A stretch of DNA of 15,130 bases from a bacterium (lineage in GTDB: Bacteria; Margulisbacteria; Marinamargulisbacteria; UBA6595): NCBI GenBank assembly GCA_027621615.1, contig JAQCBC010000003.1:1-15130 (forward strand), written 5' to 3'. The translations under genes were made by a program, and so were the position numbers. Under the pieces are notes generated by a model. That model ran no database searches. It worked only from the letters and a program-made list of their open reading frames with translations, and was not told where the DNA came from. This document shows positions 7,059 through 14,628 of this stretch, piece after piece (position 1 is the stretch's first letter; each line of letters begins with the position of its first letter).

Positions 7059-8303
7059 ATGAACATTGCTATCTTTGAAGACAATCGCTATGCTCAATTT
7101 CAACCCATGGTTATGGCGCGTCCTGTCTATGAGTTGGTGGTTGGTCATTGTAACTTATTGGATCGGTTTCAGCATTATTTTTCAGATGTTTTAACGGCGT
7201 ACTGCCGTCCTCATTTAAAATCAATTGCCAGTCAGCAGCGCCCACACATTGGCGTTAACTGGTTGGGCAATACGCATCAATGCTTATTTTTAAATGCGCG
7301 TGTTGTTATGGATGCCCCGCTGTACCAACAGCTAATGCAATATGGCACGAATCATCCGTATGTTTTAGTATCCGAAGCCAACGATGTGATTGCGGTATGC
7401 GCAAGCTCTGATTTGGCAGTAACCGTTCACGATTATTTAATGACTATTTCAGACGGGCAGACGCTGGTGAATATGCTGCAATCCGTGTGTTCGATCTATA
7501 CCTATGCCCATGCACGGATCCTTCGCCATAGTTGGGATTTGGTGACGTTAAACCAGGCTTTATTAATGGAAGATGGTGCACTGATGCCCGAGCGCTATGG
7601 CATTGTGAAAGGCAATGTTGATGCCTGGGTATCCATTCGAAACGATGAGCATGTATTTATTGACCAAGGCGTAACCGTTGAGCCCTTTGTCGTTATTGAT
7701 GCGAGCCGGGGGCCTGTGTATATTGAGCGGGATGTAGTTATTCGCAGTCATGCGCGATTGGAGGGACCCGTTTATATTGGGGTGGGTACACAGATTTTGG
7801 GTGGGGTTATTTCGGCGAGTCGTATTGGCCGTCATTGTAAAATTCGGGGTGAAGTGAGCCATTCTGTTATTCATAATTACACCAATAAAGCGCATGACGG
7901 ATTTTTGGGACATAGCTATATTGGGGAATGGGTCAATTTAGGCGCGATGACCACCAATTCAAATCTAAAAAGCACCTACGGATCTATCTATGTTGAGACA
8001 TCCAGTGCGCGCCAAGATACCGGTCAGCAGTTTTTGGGGGTATGTTTGGGCGACCATGTTAAAACAGCCATTGGGACACTATTGGGAGCCGGGAGCTTGG
8101 TGGGATACGGGTCAACCCTGTTGGGACGCGAACATCGTGGTTGGGTGCCGCCCTTTAGTTGGGGGGAATCGGGGTGCTATGTTCCGCAAGAATTGCCCCA
8201 GTTTTTGCAGGCTGTTGAACGCATGATGCAGCGTCGGTCCATTCTGTTGCGAACAACGGATAAAAAATTAATGGCGTTACTGTTTGAACATGCCCATTCA
8301 TAG
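7059..8303 (+). CDS. Alternative GlmU-family sugar nucleotidyltransferase/acyltransferase
   Basis: This belongs to the divergent GlmU family found outside Proteobacteria, often annotated as UDP-GlcNAc diphosphorylase/glucosamine-1-phosphate N-acetyltransferase. It would act in the cytoplasm in making UDP-sugar precursors for the envelope. The N-terminus (MNIAIFEDNRYAQF, then ARPVYELVVG) is the family signature; the classical GlmU LAAGxGTRM loop is not present. Residues about 200-370 form left-handed beta-helix hexapeptide repeats, with the diagnostic stretch NKAHDGFLGHSYIGEWVNLG and then TTNSNLKSTYG. The length of 414 residues fits the family. The sugar substrate cannot be read from sequence. 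The 3' end overlaps pgi by 14 bp. Confidence 0.88.
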   Translation: MNIAIFEDNRYAQFQPMVMARPVYELVVGHCNLLDRFQHYFSDVLTAYCRPHLKSIASQQRPHIGVNWLGNTHQCLFLNARVVMDAPLYQQLMQYGTNHPYVLVSEANDVIAVCASSDLAVTVHDYLMTISDGQTLVNMLQSVCSIYTYAHARILRHSWDLVTLNQALLMEDGALMPERYGIVKGNVDAWVSIRNDEHVFIDQGVTVEPFVVIDASRGPVYIERDVVIRSHARLEGPVYIGVGTQILGGVISASRIGRHCKIRGEVSHSVIHNYTNKAHDGFLGHSYIGEWVNLGAMTTNSNLKSTYGSIYVETSSARQDTGQQFLGVCLGDHVKTAIGTLLGAGSLVGYGSTLLGREHRGWVPPFSWGESGCYVPQELPQFLQAVERMMQRRSILLRTTDKKLMALLFEHAHS

Positions 8304-9591
8304 CCAAGATTGGGCCTATTGGAATGAAGGAGCTCTGGGAGGCTCCCAGCTTCTGGATCAGTATGGCATGGCAGTTGATCACCATCTGTGGGAGCGGTGG
8401 GCGGTTGCGCTGACCCAAACCAGCTATTATTGGGCTCGGCATCCACAGCCACCGGCGTGGTATCAGGATGTGCGCAATGAGTACCGACTGTTTGCCGAAG
8501 CGATTCGCACGGATCAACGCATTACCCATGTGGTTCAAATTGGCATTGGGGGATCATCGCTGGGGCCTCAAGCCTTACACGATGCCTTGCGTCGACGTGT
8601 GCCGCTGTCTGAGCAACGGCCAGCCGCATTTATCGCTAACTTGGATTCCGATGATTTTGATGATGTTATTCAAACCATTCCGCTGGAGACAAGCCTGTTT
8701 ATTGTGGTCAGCAAAAGCGGAGGAACCGAAGAAACCCAGGTTAATATGCAACGGTTGGTGGATCAATGTGGCGATAGTGTCTACGAACGAATCGTGGTGA
8801 TTACCAGCCCGGGGTCTGTCTTGGATGTGCCCAATCGCTACCGCCAGGTATTTTATTTAGATGAAAAGACGGGTGGGCGATATTCAGGAACCAGTGTTGT
8901 TGGGGGCTTGATTATTTCAATTGCCTTGGGGACGGCGTGTTGGGAGTCGGTATTGCAGGGGGCGTATGCGATGGATCAGCAGGTGCAAATCCAAGATCCC
9001 GGTCAGAATATCGCGCTGGCCATGGCGCTGATTTGGTGGTATCAGCGTCAGGATTCAGATGTTCAGGTGATTATTCCCTATGCGCAAGCGTTAGCACTAT
9101 TTCCCAATCATTTGCAACAGTTGATTTGTGAAAGCAACGGCAAGTCGGTGACACAATCGGGGGCTCCGGTTCTTGGGCCAACGTCTCCGGTTGTTTTTGG
9201 CCAAACGGGGACTGTGGCCCAGCATTCGTTTTTTCAATTGTTGCATCAAGGGACACACCCCGTTCCGGTGACATTGATTGCGGTTCGGCATTCACAATGT
9301 TCCAACCGCCATCAGCGGGATGTTATGGCGCATGTCATTGCCCAATCATCGGTGTTCAAACAAGCCAATCGCCCACATGCTGTATTAATCGCGGATCACT
9401 TAACCCCCAAATCCATCGGGGGCTTGTGGGCATTGTACGAGGCCACAACCGTATTTCAGGCTTGTTTATGGGATTTAAATGCGTTTGATCAACCGGGGGT
9501 AGAACTGGGCAAGGCGATTGCCAAACAAGTTTATGCCAATCGGGACTTGGATGAGTATGCTTGCCAGCTGCGTCAATTTATTGACAATTAA
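8290..9591 (+). CDS. pgi: Glucose-6-phosphate isomerase, short form
   Basis: Pgi interconverts glucose 6-phosphate and fructose 6-phosphate in glycolysis and gluconeogenesis. The 433-residue protein has the two SIS folds: IGIGGSSLGP (about 84-93), SKSGGTEET (141-149), GGRYS with R197, ESNGKS (281-286), H341, and the C-terminal signature GLWALYE...FDQPGVELGK with K408. It is shorter than E. coli Pgi (549), mostly at the N-terminus. The motif that reads GEPGTNGQH in E. coli is GQTGTVAQH here, so the catalytic glutamate position is Q305. I chose ATG 8290 over TTG 8284. No Shine-Dalgarno is seen, and the start lies inside the GlmU-like gene, so translation is probably coupled. Confidence 0.9.
   Translation: MPIHSQDWAYWNEGALGGSQLLDQYGMAVDHHLWERWAVALTQTSYYWARHPQPPAWYQDVRNEYRLFAEAIRTDQRITHVVQIGIGGSSLGPQALHDALRRRVPLSEQRPAAFIANLDSDDFDDVIQTIPLETSLFIVVSKSGGTEETQVNMQRLVDQCGDSVYERIVVITSPGSVLDVPNRYRQVFYLDEKTGGRYSGTSVVGGLIISIALGTACWESVLQGAYAMDQQVQIQDPGQNIALAMALIWWYQRQDSDVQVIIPYAQALALFPNHLQQLICESNGKSVTQSGAPVLGPTSPVVFGQTGTVAQHSFFQLLHQGTHPVPVTLIAVRHSQCSNRHQRDVMAHVIAQSSVFKQANRPHAVLIADHLTPKSIGGLWALYEATTVFQACLWDLNAFDQPGVELGKAIAKQVYANRDLDEYACQLRQFIDN
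9572..9585. repeat. Inverted repeat overlapping the mlaA promoter
   Basis: GTCAAT-TT-ATTGAC is a perfect 6-2-6 dyad at the very end of pgi. Its right arm covers five of the six bases of the -35 box of the promoter that follows, so a protein bound there could block that promoter. It lies in coding sequence and may be chance. Confidence 0.35.
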
Positions 9592-9608
9592 GATTTTTTT
9601 GATACAAT
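9581..9608 (+). promoter_or_regulatory. Sigma-70-type promoter for the mlaA operon
   Basis: A consensus -35 box TTGACA (9581-9586) and a near-consensus -10 box TACAAT (9603-9608) are separated by 16 bases. The expected start of transcription is near 9615, leaving a short leader of about 17 bases before the mlaA ATG at 9632. The -35 box overlaps the last codons of pgi. There is no good Shine-Dalgarno in the leader. Confidence 0.7.
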
Positions 9609-9631
9609 AATAGACAGTCAGTATATTTTCT

Positions 9632-10342
9632 ATGAAAAAACTTATAGTTACATGTATAGCAGTTTGTTTGGTTGGCTTTTCGGTCAGTACTTGGGGGGAT
9701 ACGTATGATTTTAGTGATCATTTTGTTGATGAGTTTAGTGAACCGGTTCTGAATACTCGAAACACAGATCCATGGATGCCAATGAATCGTGTTTTTTTTA
9801 AATTCAACGATTATGTCTATGTCTCGGTGATTCGTCCGACAACGCGCGTGTATCAATTTTTATTTCCCACTCGTGTGCGCAAGCACGTCAAGCAAGTGGT
9901 TCAGACTGTATCGATGCCCGTAGACATTGCCAATTATGTGCTGCAAGGGCGGGTATCGATGGCGGCACAACAAACGGGTCGATTGTTGGTGAATGCTACT
10001 GTGGGCATTGGTGGGATTTTTGATGTGGCTGATCCGTGGCTGGGCTGGTCGTATCAACCCACAGGATTTGGGGCTACTTTGGGTCGATGGGGTGTTCCCA
10101 AAGGTCCGTATTTAGTATTGCCATTTTTAGGGCCCACAACGCTCCGCAATTCGGCGAATGTTCCATTTTCAATGTATGCGACACGATTGTATATTAAGGA
10201 TGACGCGTTAAACACGCCCCTTTTGGTTGGACGATCCGTGGCAATGTTTGAAACTTTGGTAAATGGGTATGATGCTATCTACATGAATAGTTTAGATGCG
10301 TACAGTGTCGTGCGGGAATGGCAGTTAAATCGAGGAGAGTAA
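9632..10342 (+). CDS. mlaA: MlaA/VacJ-family outer-membrane lipid transport protein
   Basis: MlaA sits in the outer membrane and removes or passes phospholipids to the periplasmic carrier MlaC. The 236-residue protein has a signal peptide (MKKLIVTCIAVCLVGFSVS) and the family motifs DPWMPMNRVFFKFND (from D46), GIFDVADPWLGW, and GATLGRWGVPKGPYLVLP followed by LGPTTLRN. Typical MlaA proteins are lipoproteins, but neither C8 nor C12 is in a proper lipobox (C12 is preceded by I-A-V), so this one seems to be an ordinary secreted precursor. It is the first gene after the promoter at 9581-9608, and mlaC begins two bases after its stop. The family assignment is strong. Confidence 0.94.
   Translation: MKKLIVTCIAVCLVGFSVSTWGDTYDFSDHFVDEFSEPVLNTRNTDPWMPMNRVFFKFNDYVYVSVIRPTTRVYQFLFPTRVRKHVKQVVQTVSMPVDIANYVLQGRVSMAAQQTGRLLVNATVGIGGIFDVADPWLGWSYQPTGFGATLGRWGVPKGPYLVLPFLGPTTLRNSANVPFSMYATRLYIKDDALNTPLLVGRSVAMFETLVNGYDAIYMNSLDAYSVVREWQLNRGE
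10332..10339 (+). promoter_or_regulatory. Ribosome binding site setting the mlaC start
   Basis: GAGGAGAG within the last codons of mlaA lies at good spacing (GGAG is seven bases before) from ATG 10345. It favours that start over the in-frame ATG at 10318, which would add nine basic residues before the signal peptide. Confidence 0.75.
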
Positions 10343-10344
10343 CC

Positions 10345-10935
10345 ATGAGGTGGATAGGCGTTTGTTTGGGGATTTTAATGGGTGTTGTTGTCTATGGAGA
10401 GAGCCTTCCGTCACCGAATATATTTTTGCAGGATGCCTTTGATCGGCTAACCAGTTTTGTGCAGCCGGTGTCTGGGAATGTTCGAACCACCCGTGATCTT
10501 GAGGCATCACTACAACAGTGGGCTGAGGACCTCGTTGATTTTACACTGATTGCCCAGCTGTCAGTGGGTCGGTCTGCATGGACTGCAGCCGCATCGGATG
10601 TGCAATCGCAATTTGTGCAAACATTTAAGACCCATATATTTGATACCTATTTAAGCCAGTTTTTTGCGTACAAAGATGTGCAAGCGGCTGTAACATTTGG
10701 AGAGCCGATACTGAGGTCGAACAAAGCCAAAGTACCCTGCAGTATTCAATCCGGGGCCAGCGAATTGAATGTGGCATTTAAGGTGTATTCCAGTCAATCC
10801 AACTGGAAAATTTACGATGTTGATGTTGACGGGGTAAGCTTGGTTTCAGCCTTTCGCATGCAATTTTCATCTCGATTAAAAGACGGCACGTTATCGGATT
10901 TAACCCGTAGTTTAGCAGAAAAAAATCGCTCATGA
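10345..10935 (+). CDS. mlaC: MlaC/HpnM-family periplasmic lipid-binding protein
   Basis: MlaC-family proteins (also Ttg2D, HpnM) shuttle lipids across the periplasm. From ATG 10345 the protein has 196 residues with a signal peptide (MRWIGVCLGILMGVVVYG) probably cleaved near residue 18. Family features are FTLIAQLSVGRSAWTAA, then VQTFKTHIFDTYLSQF, and the C-terminal WKIYDVDVDGVSLVSAFRMQF, which matches the family's WkvyDvxveGvSlvxnyRxqF. It follows mlaA by two bases and overlaps the RND gene by four (ATGA). Its close coupling to an RND gene recalls hpnM-hpnN of hopanoid loci as much as the classical mla operon, so the lipid carried is uncertain. Confidence 0.9.
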   Translation: MRWIGVCLGILMGVVVYGESLPSPNIFLQDAFDRLTSFVQPVSGNVRTTRDLEASLQQWAEDLVDFTLIAQLSVGRSAWTAAASDVQSQFVQTFKTHIFDTYLSQFFAYKDVQAAVTFGEPILRSNKAKVPCSIQSGASELNVAFKVYSSQSNWKIYDVDVDGVSLVSAFRMQFSSRLKDGTLSDLTRSLAEKNRS

Positions 10936-13283
10936 TTAACCGCATTCAACACCCTAGGCTGTTATTGATTGGCCTGGGAGTCGTGACCGTGGTCATGGCT
11001 CTGTTTATTCCCCAATTTCGGTTGGATGCGTCCCTAGATACCTTGGTGGATCGCAATGATCCGACGGTTGCCTTGAGTCGATCGGTTGACGATACCTTTG
11101 GGTTTGGGGATTTATTGGTGGTGGCGTATCAGCCTAAAAACGGCCAATTGTTTGACCCGATGCATCAACGCCATTTGGCTAATTTTCAGACGGATCTAGC
11201 GACGATTGACGGGGTTGAACGGGTGCTGACGATTCGGGATTTGCCGGTATTTAAAGTGCCACCTAAATCGTTAGCGCAAGCCTTATCGAGCATGGTTTTT
11301 TTGCGGGATGCTGATGCTAATTTTTCGAACAAAGAACTCAAAAAAATATTTGATAATCATCCAGTATACAATGATTTTTTAGTCAGTAATGATCTAACGT
11401 CAACAGCCGTCATTATTTGGGTGTCTAAAACACTGAATCGTGGGACGAAGAGTCAACAAACTGAGCAAAATGAGGCGTTGATTCAAACGATTCGCACAAC
11501 GATGCGTCCCTATCAAGTTGATGCCAGCTTGTATTTCAGTGGGATGCGCATGATTGTTAATGATGCATTATCGTTTATTCGGCGTGACATTGTGGTGTTT
11601 GGGGTCTTATCGATGTCGGTGTTAATGCTCATGCTGTGGTTTGTGTTTAGACAGATTCGCGGTGTATTTTTTCCTATGATTACGTGCTTAGTCTCGTTAA
11701 CACTTATGGTTGGTTTATTTGGGTTTTTGCATTGGGATGTGACGGTTATTTCATCCAACTTTATATCGGTTCAGTTTATTTTAAATTTGGCGCTGTGTTT
11801 GCATTTAATGGTCAACTATCGTCAGTTGTATGACGAAACGCCGAGTATGACGCCGGGTGAATTGGCGGTTCAAACTGTCAGGATTAAGTTTTTACCGTGT
11901 TTATTTGCAGCGTTAACAACCATTGCTGGCTTTGGATCGTTATTAATATCCGACATTTTGTCTGTGAGTACGTTTGGCCATATGATGATTGTTGGGGTTG
12001 TTATTTCATTTTGTGTAACCTTTGTGATGTTTATCGCTTGGATGAGCCTGATGCCACGCCCCAAGCAAATATCCTTTGAGACCGGTTTGTTTTTAAATAA
12101 AATAGCCCCCTTGTTTTATAAACTGGTACAAAAAGCGCCGATGGGTATTTTGATCGCATCGGTGGTTCTTGCTGGTTTAAGTGGGGTTGGGATTGGCAAA
12201 TTGGAAGTTGAAAATCGGTTCATTGATTATTTTCGGCCCAGCACTGACATTAACCGAGGGTTATCGTATGTGGATCGGCATTTGGGTGGGACGGTTCCGC
12301 TAAATGTGGTTATCACGTTTGATGAGGTGCCCCAACCGAGTGATAGCGAGTTTGATGATTTTGATGATTTTGATTCTGTTGATTCGCAGTCTAGCTACTG
12401 GTTCACACCGGAACGAGTTGCGGTTATTAATAATGCCCAACGCTATCTATCCGAGCGGCCCGAAACGGGTAAAGTGGTTTCATTTGGTACGTTGTTGCAG
12501 TTTGCGGAGCAACTCAATGGGGAACCACTCACTACATTTTCATTAAATCTTTTGTATGAAAAAATTCCCGATGAATGGCGGGGGGATTTAATTGATCCGT
12601 TTGTATCAATGCGCAACAACCAAGTCCTGTTCTGGGTGCGTATGCGCGATACCAATCCAGACTTGAAACGCAATGAATTTATACGAACGCTAAAGCGAGA
12701 ATTGCCGACGCAACTTGGGGTTCGCCCGGATCAAATTTCATATTCAGGCCCGCTCATTTTATACAACAACATGCTTCAGCGCTTATTTGATTCCCAAATT
12801 GCAACCTTGGGTCTGGTAATCGCCGTTCTATTTGGCATGTTTGTGTGTTTGTTTCGGTCGATTAAATTGGCTGCAATCGGGATTATTCCCAACGCTTTGG
12901 CTGTGATCAGTATTTTAGGATTTATGGGCTGGTTCGGGATATCTTTGGATTTAATGACCATCACGCTGGCGGCTATTGCCATGGGCATCGCAGTGGATGA
13001 CACCATTCATTATATGTATCGATTTCGCATCAATTATCATGAATCTGGCTCGTATTCCGATGCCGTCCAGCGCACCCATCGAACCGTAGGAGCGGTTATT
13101 GTCTATACCAGTGTGGTTATTATTATTGGGTTTTCGGTTATGGTCTTTTCGACCTTTATGCCCAGTGTGTATTTTGGTTTGTTGACGAGTTTGGCCATGG
13201 GGATGGCCTTGGTATTAACCTTAACACTACTGCCCCAATTATTGGTTGTGTTTCGTCCGTTTGGGCCAGCGCGTCAGCCGTAG
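10932..13283 (+). CDS. RND/MMPL-family transporter, HpnN-like
   Basis: This is a large inner-membrane protein of the RND superfamily (MMPL group), probably moving lipids or other hydrophobic molecules by proton drive. The 783 residues form two matching halves. TM1 (about 9-28), a periplasmic loop (30-215) and five helices (217-385) are followed by TM7 (about 400-420), a second loop and five helices from about 619. The proton-relay region carries A-V-D689-D690 in AMGIAVDDTIHYMYRF, typical of the family. An acidic repeat (FDDFDDFD) begins at residue 474 in the second periplasmic loop. It overlaps mlaC by ATGA. Close relatives with known cargo (HpnN, hopanoids) suggest but do not prove a lipid substrate. 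Confidence 0.9.
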   Translation: MINRIQHPRLLLIGLGVVTVVMALFIPQFRLDASLDTLVDRNDPTVALSRSVDDTFGFGDLLVVAYQPKNGQLFDPMHQRHLANFQTDLATIDGVERVLTIRDLPVFKVPPKSLAQALSSMVFLRDADANFSNKELKKIFDNHPVYNDFLVSNDLTSTAVIIWVSKTLNRGTKSQQTEQNEALIQTIRTTMRPYQVDASLYFSGMRMIVNDALSFIRRDIVVFGVLSMSVLMLMLWFVFRQIRGVFFPMITCLVSLTLMVGLFGFLHWDVTVISSNFISVQFILNLALCLHLMVNYRQLYDETPSMTPGELAVQTVRIKFLPCLFAALTTIAGFGSLLISDILSVSTFGHMMIVGVVISFCVTFVMFIAWMSLMPRPKQISFETGLFLNKIAPLFYKLVQKAPMGILIASVVLAGLSGVGIGKLEVENRFIDYFRPSTDINRGLSYVDRHLGGTVPLNVVITFDEVPQPSDSEFDDFDDFDSVDSQSSYWFTPERVAVINNAQRYLSERPETGKVVSFGTLLQFAEQLNGEPLTTFSLNLLYEKIPDEWRGDLIDPFVSMRNNQVLFWVRMRDTNPDLKRNEFIRTLKRELPTQLGVRPDQISYSGPLILYNNMLQRLFDSQIATLGLVIAVLFGMFVCLFRSIKLAAIGIIPNALAVISILGFMGWFGISLDLMTITLAAIAMGIAVDDTIHYMYRFRINYHESGSYSDAVQRTHRTVGAVIVYTSVVIIIGFSVMVFSTFMPSVYFGLLTSLAMGMALVLTLTLLPQLLVVFRPFGPARQP
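12351..12377 (+). repeat. In-frame 9-bp tandem repeat coding FDD
   Basis: TTTGATGAT occurs twice head to tail, followed by a decayed third copy (TTTGATTCT). It codes FDD-FDD-FDS in the second periplasmic loop of the RND protein. Each unit is a whole number of codons, so gain or loss of copies would not break the frame. Confidence 0.75.
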
Positions 13284-13293
13284 AATTTCAGGC

Positions 13294-14628
13294 ATGCGGC
13301 GGGTGGCTTTTTATTCTCAAGGATGCCGGCTCAATCATGCAGAAATAGCAACCTTAACCCAACAGTTTAGCACCGCAGGGTATCGCTGTGTTCCATTTGG
13401 ACAAGCGGCCGATATTGTGGTAATTAACACCTGTACCGTCACAGAGAATGGGGATCGGGATACCCGTCGGCTAGTCAATCGTATTGCCCGCCAATCAACG
13501 GATATAGCCATAGCGTTAATTGGGTGCCAATCCCAAATTCTCAAAGACCGGCTGGTTGATTTCCCAGCGGTTCGGTGGGTCATTGGGAATGCTGATAAAA
13601 TGCGGTTGGTGTCAATTATCGACCAGTCCTTTTTAGCCGATTCGGCTGAGCCAGTCGTCATGGTTCCGTCGATTCCTGCCGAATCGTTTTCCGTGCCGAT
13701 TACGGATCGCGATCAACAGCATGTGCGTGCCAATATTAAAGTCCAAGATGGGTGCGATTTTTATTGTTCTTTTTGTATTATTCCATTTGCCCGTGGCCCA
13801 GCACGTAGCCGAGTGTTTAGTAATTTATTGGCGGAGGCCCATCAATTGGTGATGCATGGGCATCATGAATTGGTATTAACGGGGATTAATATGGGAACGT
13901 ATTGGGATTCAGAAAAAACATTGGTGGATGTGTTGGATGCTATGGAAAAAATACCCGGTTTGCGTCGCATTCGCTTGTCTTCGATTGAGCCAACAACGAT
14001 TGATGATCGAATTTTTTCACGCTTAGTGAATGCGGACACTGCGTTGTGTCGGTATGCCCATATTCCAGTTCAAAGTGGGTGCGATGCCACACTCAAACGC
14101 ATGCGTCGAAAGTACACTATGGCCATGTATGCGCAACAACTTGAAAAAATTATCCAGTGGACCCCCGACGTGTGTATTGGGACCGATGTTATTGTGGGAT
14201 TTCCCGGTGAAACCGAGGATGAGTTTATGGAAACGTATACGAATTTAGAAGCGTTGCCGTTGGCCTATTTTCATGTATTTCCCTATTCGGAACGCCAAAT
14301 GGCGCATAGTCGAAAATTTGAAAATCCCGTTGTGCCGTCGGTGATTCAAGCCCGGGCTAAACGGTTGCGAATGCTGAGCGCTCAAAAAAAGGCCGCGTAT
14401 TGTGACCGCTATGTGGGCCAGGTGCTGCCCGTTTTAATTGAACAGAAAAAAGATTACGGATGGCTGGGCCACACGGACAATTTTATTCCCGTTTGTGTAC
14501 CCCCGGATTCTGCTGTTACGCGCAATGCACTAGTAACCGTCCAATTGGTGCGCTATGACCCAGAAACAGGGGTGATGCAGGCCACTATTGATAATCGGCA
14601 ACCAGCTGGTCTTGTTTCGCAAACATAA
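13294..14628 (+). CDS. mtaB: tRNA t6A37 methylthiotransferase MtaB (radical SAM)
   Basis: MtaB converts t6A to ms2t6A at position 37 of ANN-decoding tRNAs, using two 4Fe-4S clusters. From ATG 13294 (444 residues) the N-terminal UPF0004 domain has C11 (SQGCRLNHAE), C47 (INTCTVTENGD) and C78 (IGCQSQ). The radical SAM motif is C154-x3-C158-x2-C161, followed by IPFARGPARSR. A TRAM domain closes the protein (from about 370). MtaB rather than MiaB is favoured by the GC+[KR]+[VL]NHxE start and the TCTVTxxGDxxxR segment. The frame is open further upstream to 13246, but only this ATG fits family N-termini. The start is 10 bases after the RND stop, with only AGG close by. The 3' end overlaps ybeY on the other strand. 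Confidence 0.92.
   Translation: MRRVAFYSQGCRLNHAEIATLTQQFSTAGYRCVPFGQAADIVVINTCTVTENGDRDTRRLVNRIARQSTDIAIALIGCQSQILKDRLVDFPAVRWVIGNADKMRLVSIIDQSFLADSAEPVVMVPSIPAESFSVPITDRDQQHVRANIKVQDGCDFYCSFCIIPFARGPARSRVFSNLLAEAHQLVMHGHHELVLTGINMGTYWDSEKTLVDVLDAMEKIPGLRRIRLSSIEPTTIDDRIFSRLVNADTALCRYAHIPVQSGCDATLKRMRRKYTMAMYAQQLEKIIQWTPDVCIGTDVIVGFPGETEDEFMETYTNLEALPLAYFHVFPYSERQMAHSRKFENPVVPSVIQARAKRLRMLSAQKKAAYCDRYVGQVLPVLIEQKKDYGWLGHTDNFIPVCVPPDSAVTRNALVTVQLVRYDPETGVMQATIDNRQPAGLVSQT

Noticed and set aside
7563..7913. 116-codon minus-strand open frame opposite the GlmU-like gene
   Set aside because: It lies opposite conserved hexapeptide repeats of a confident gene and its Asn-rich product has no recognisable domain.
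8284..8286. TTG start for pgi
   Set aside because: An ATG lies two codons later and neither has a Shine-Dalgarno sequence; ATG is the more likely start.
9592..9600. Rho-independent terminator after pgi
   Set aside because: There is a T run, but the preceding dyad is AT-rich, has only a two-base loop and is not next to the T run.
10318..10320. Upstream ATG for mlaC
   Set aside because: It would put a basic nine-residue extension before the signal peptide, and the strong ribosome binding site at 10332-10339 points to ATG 10345.
13246..13293. Longer N-terminus for MtaB from TTG 13246
   Set aside because: The extra 16 residues do not match the family, which begins a few residues before the GC motif, and they lie inside the end of the RND gene.
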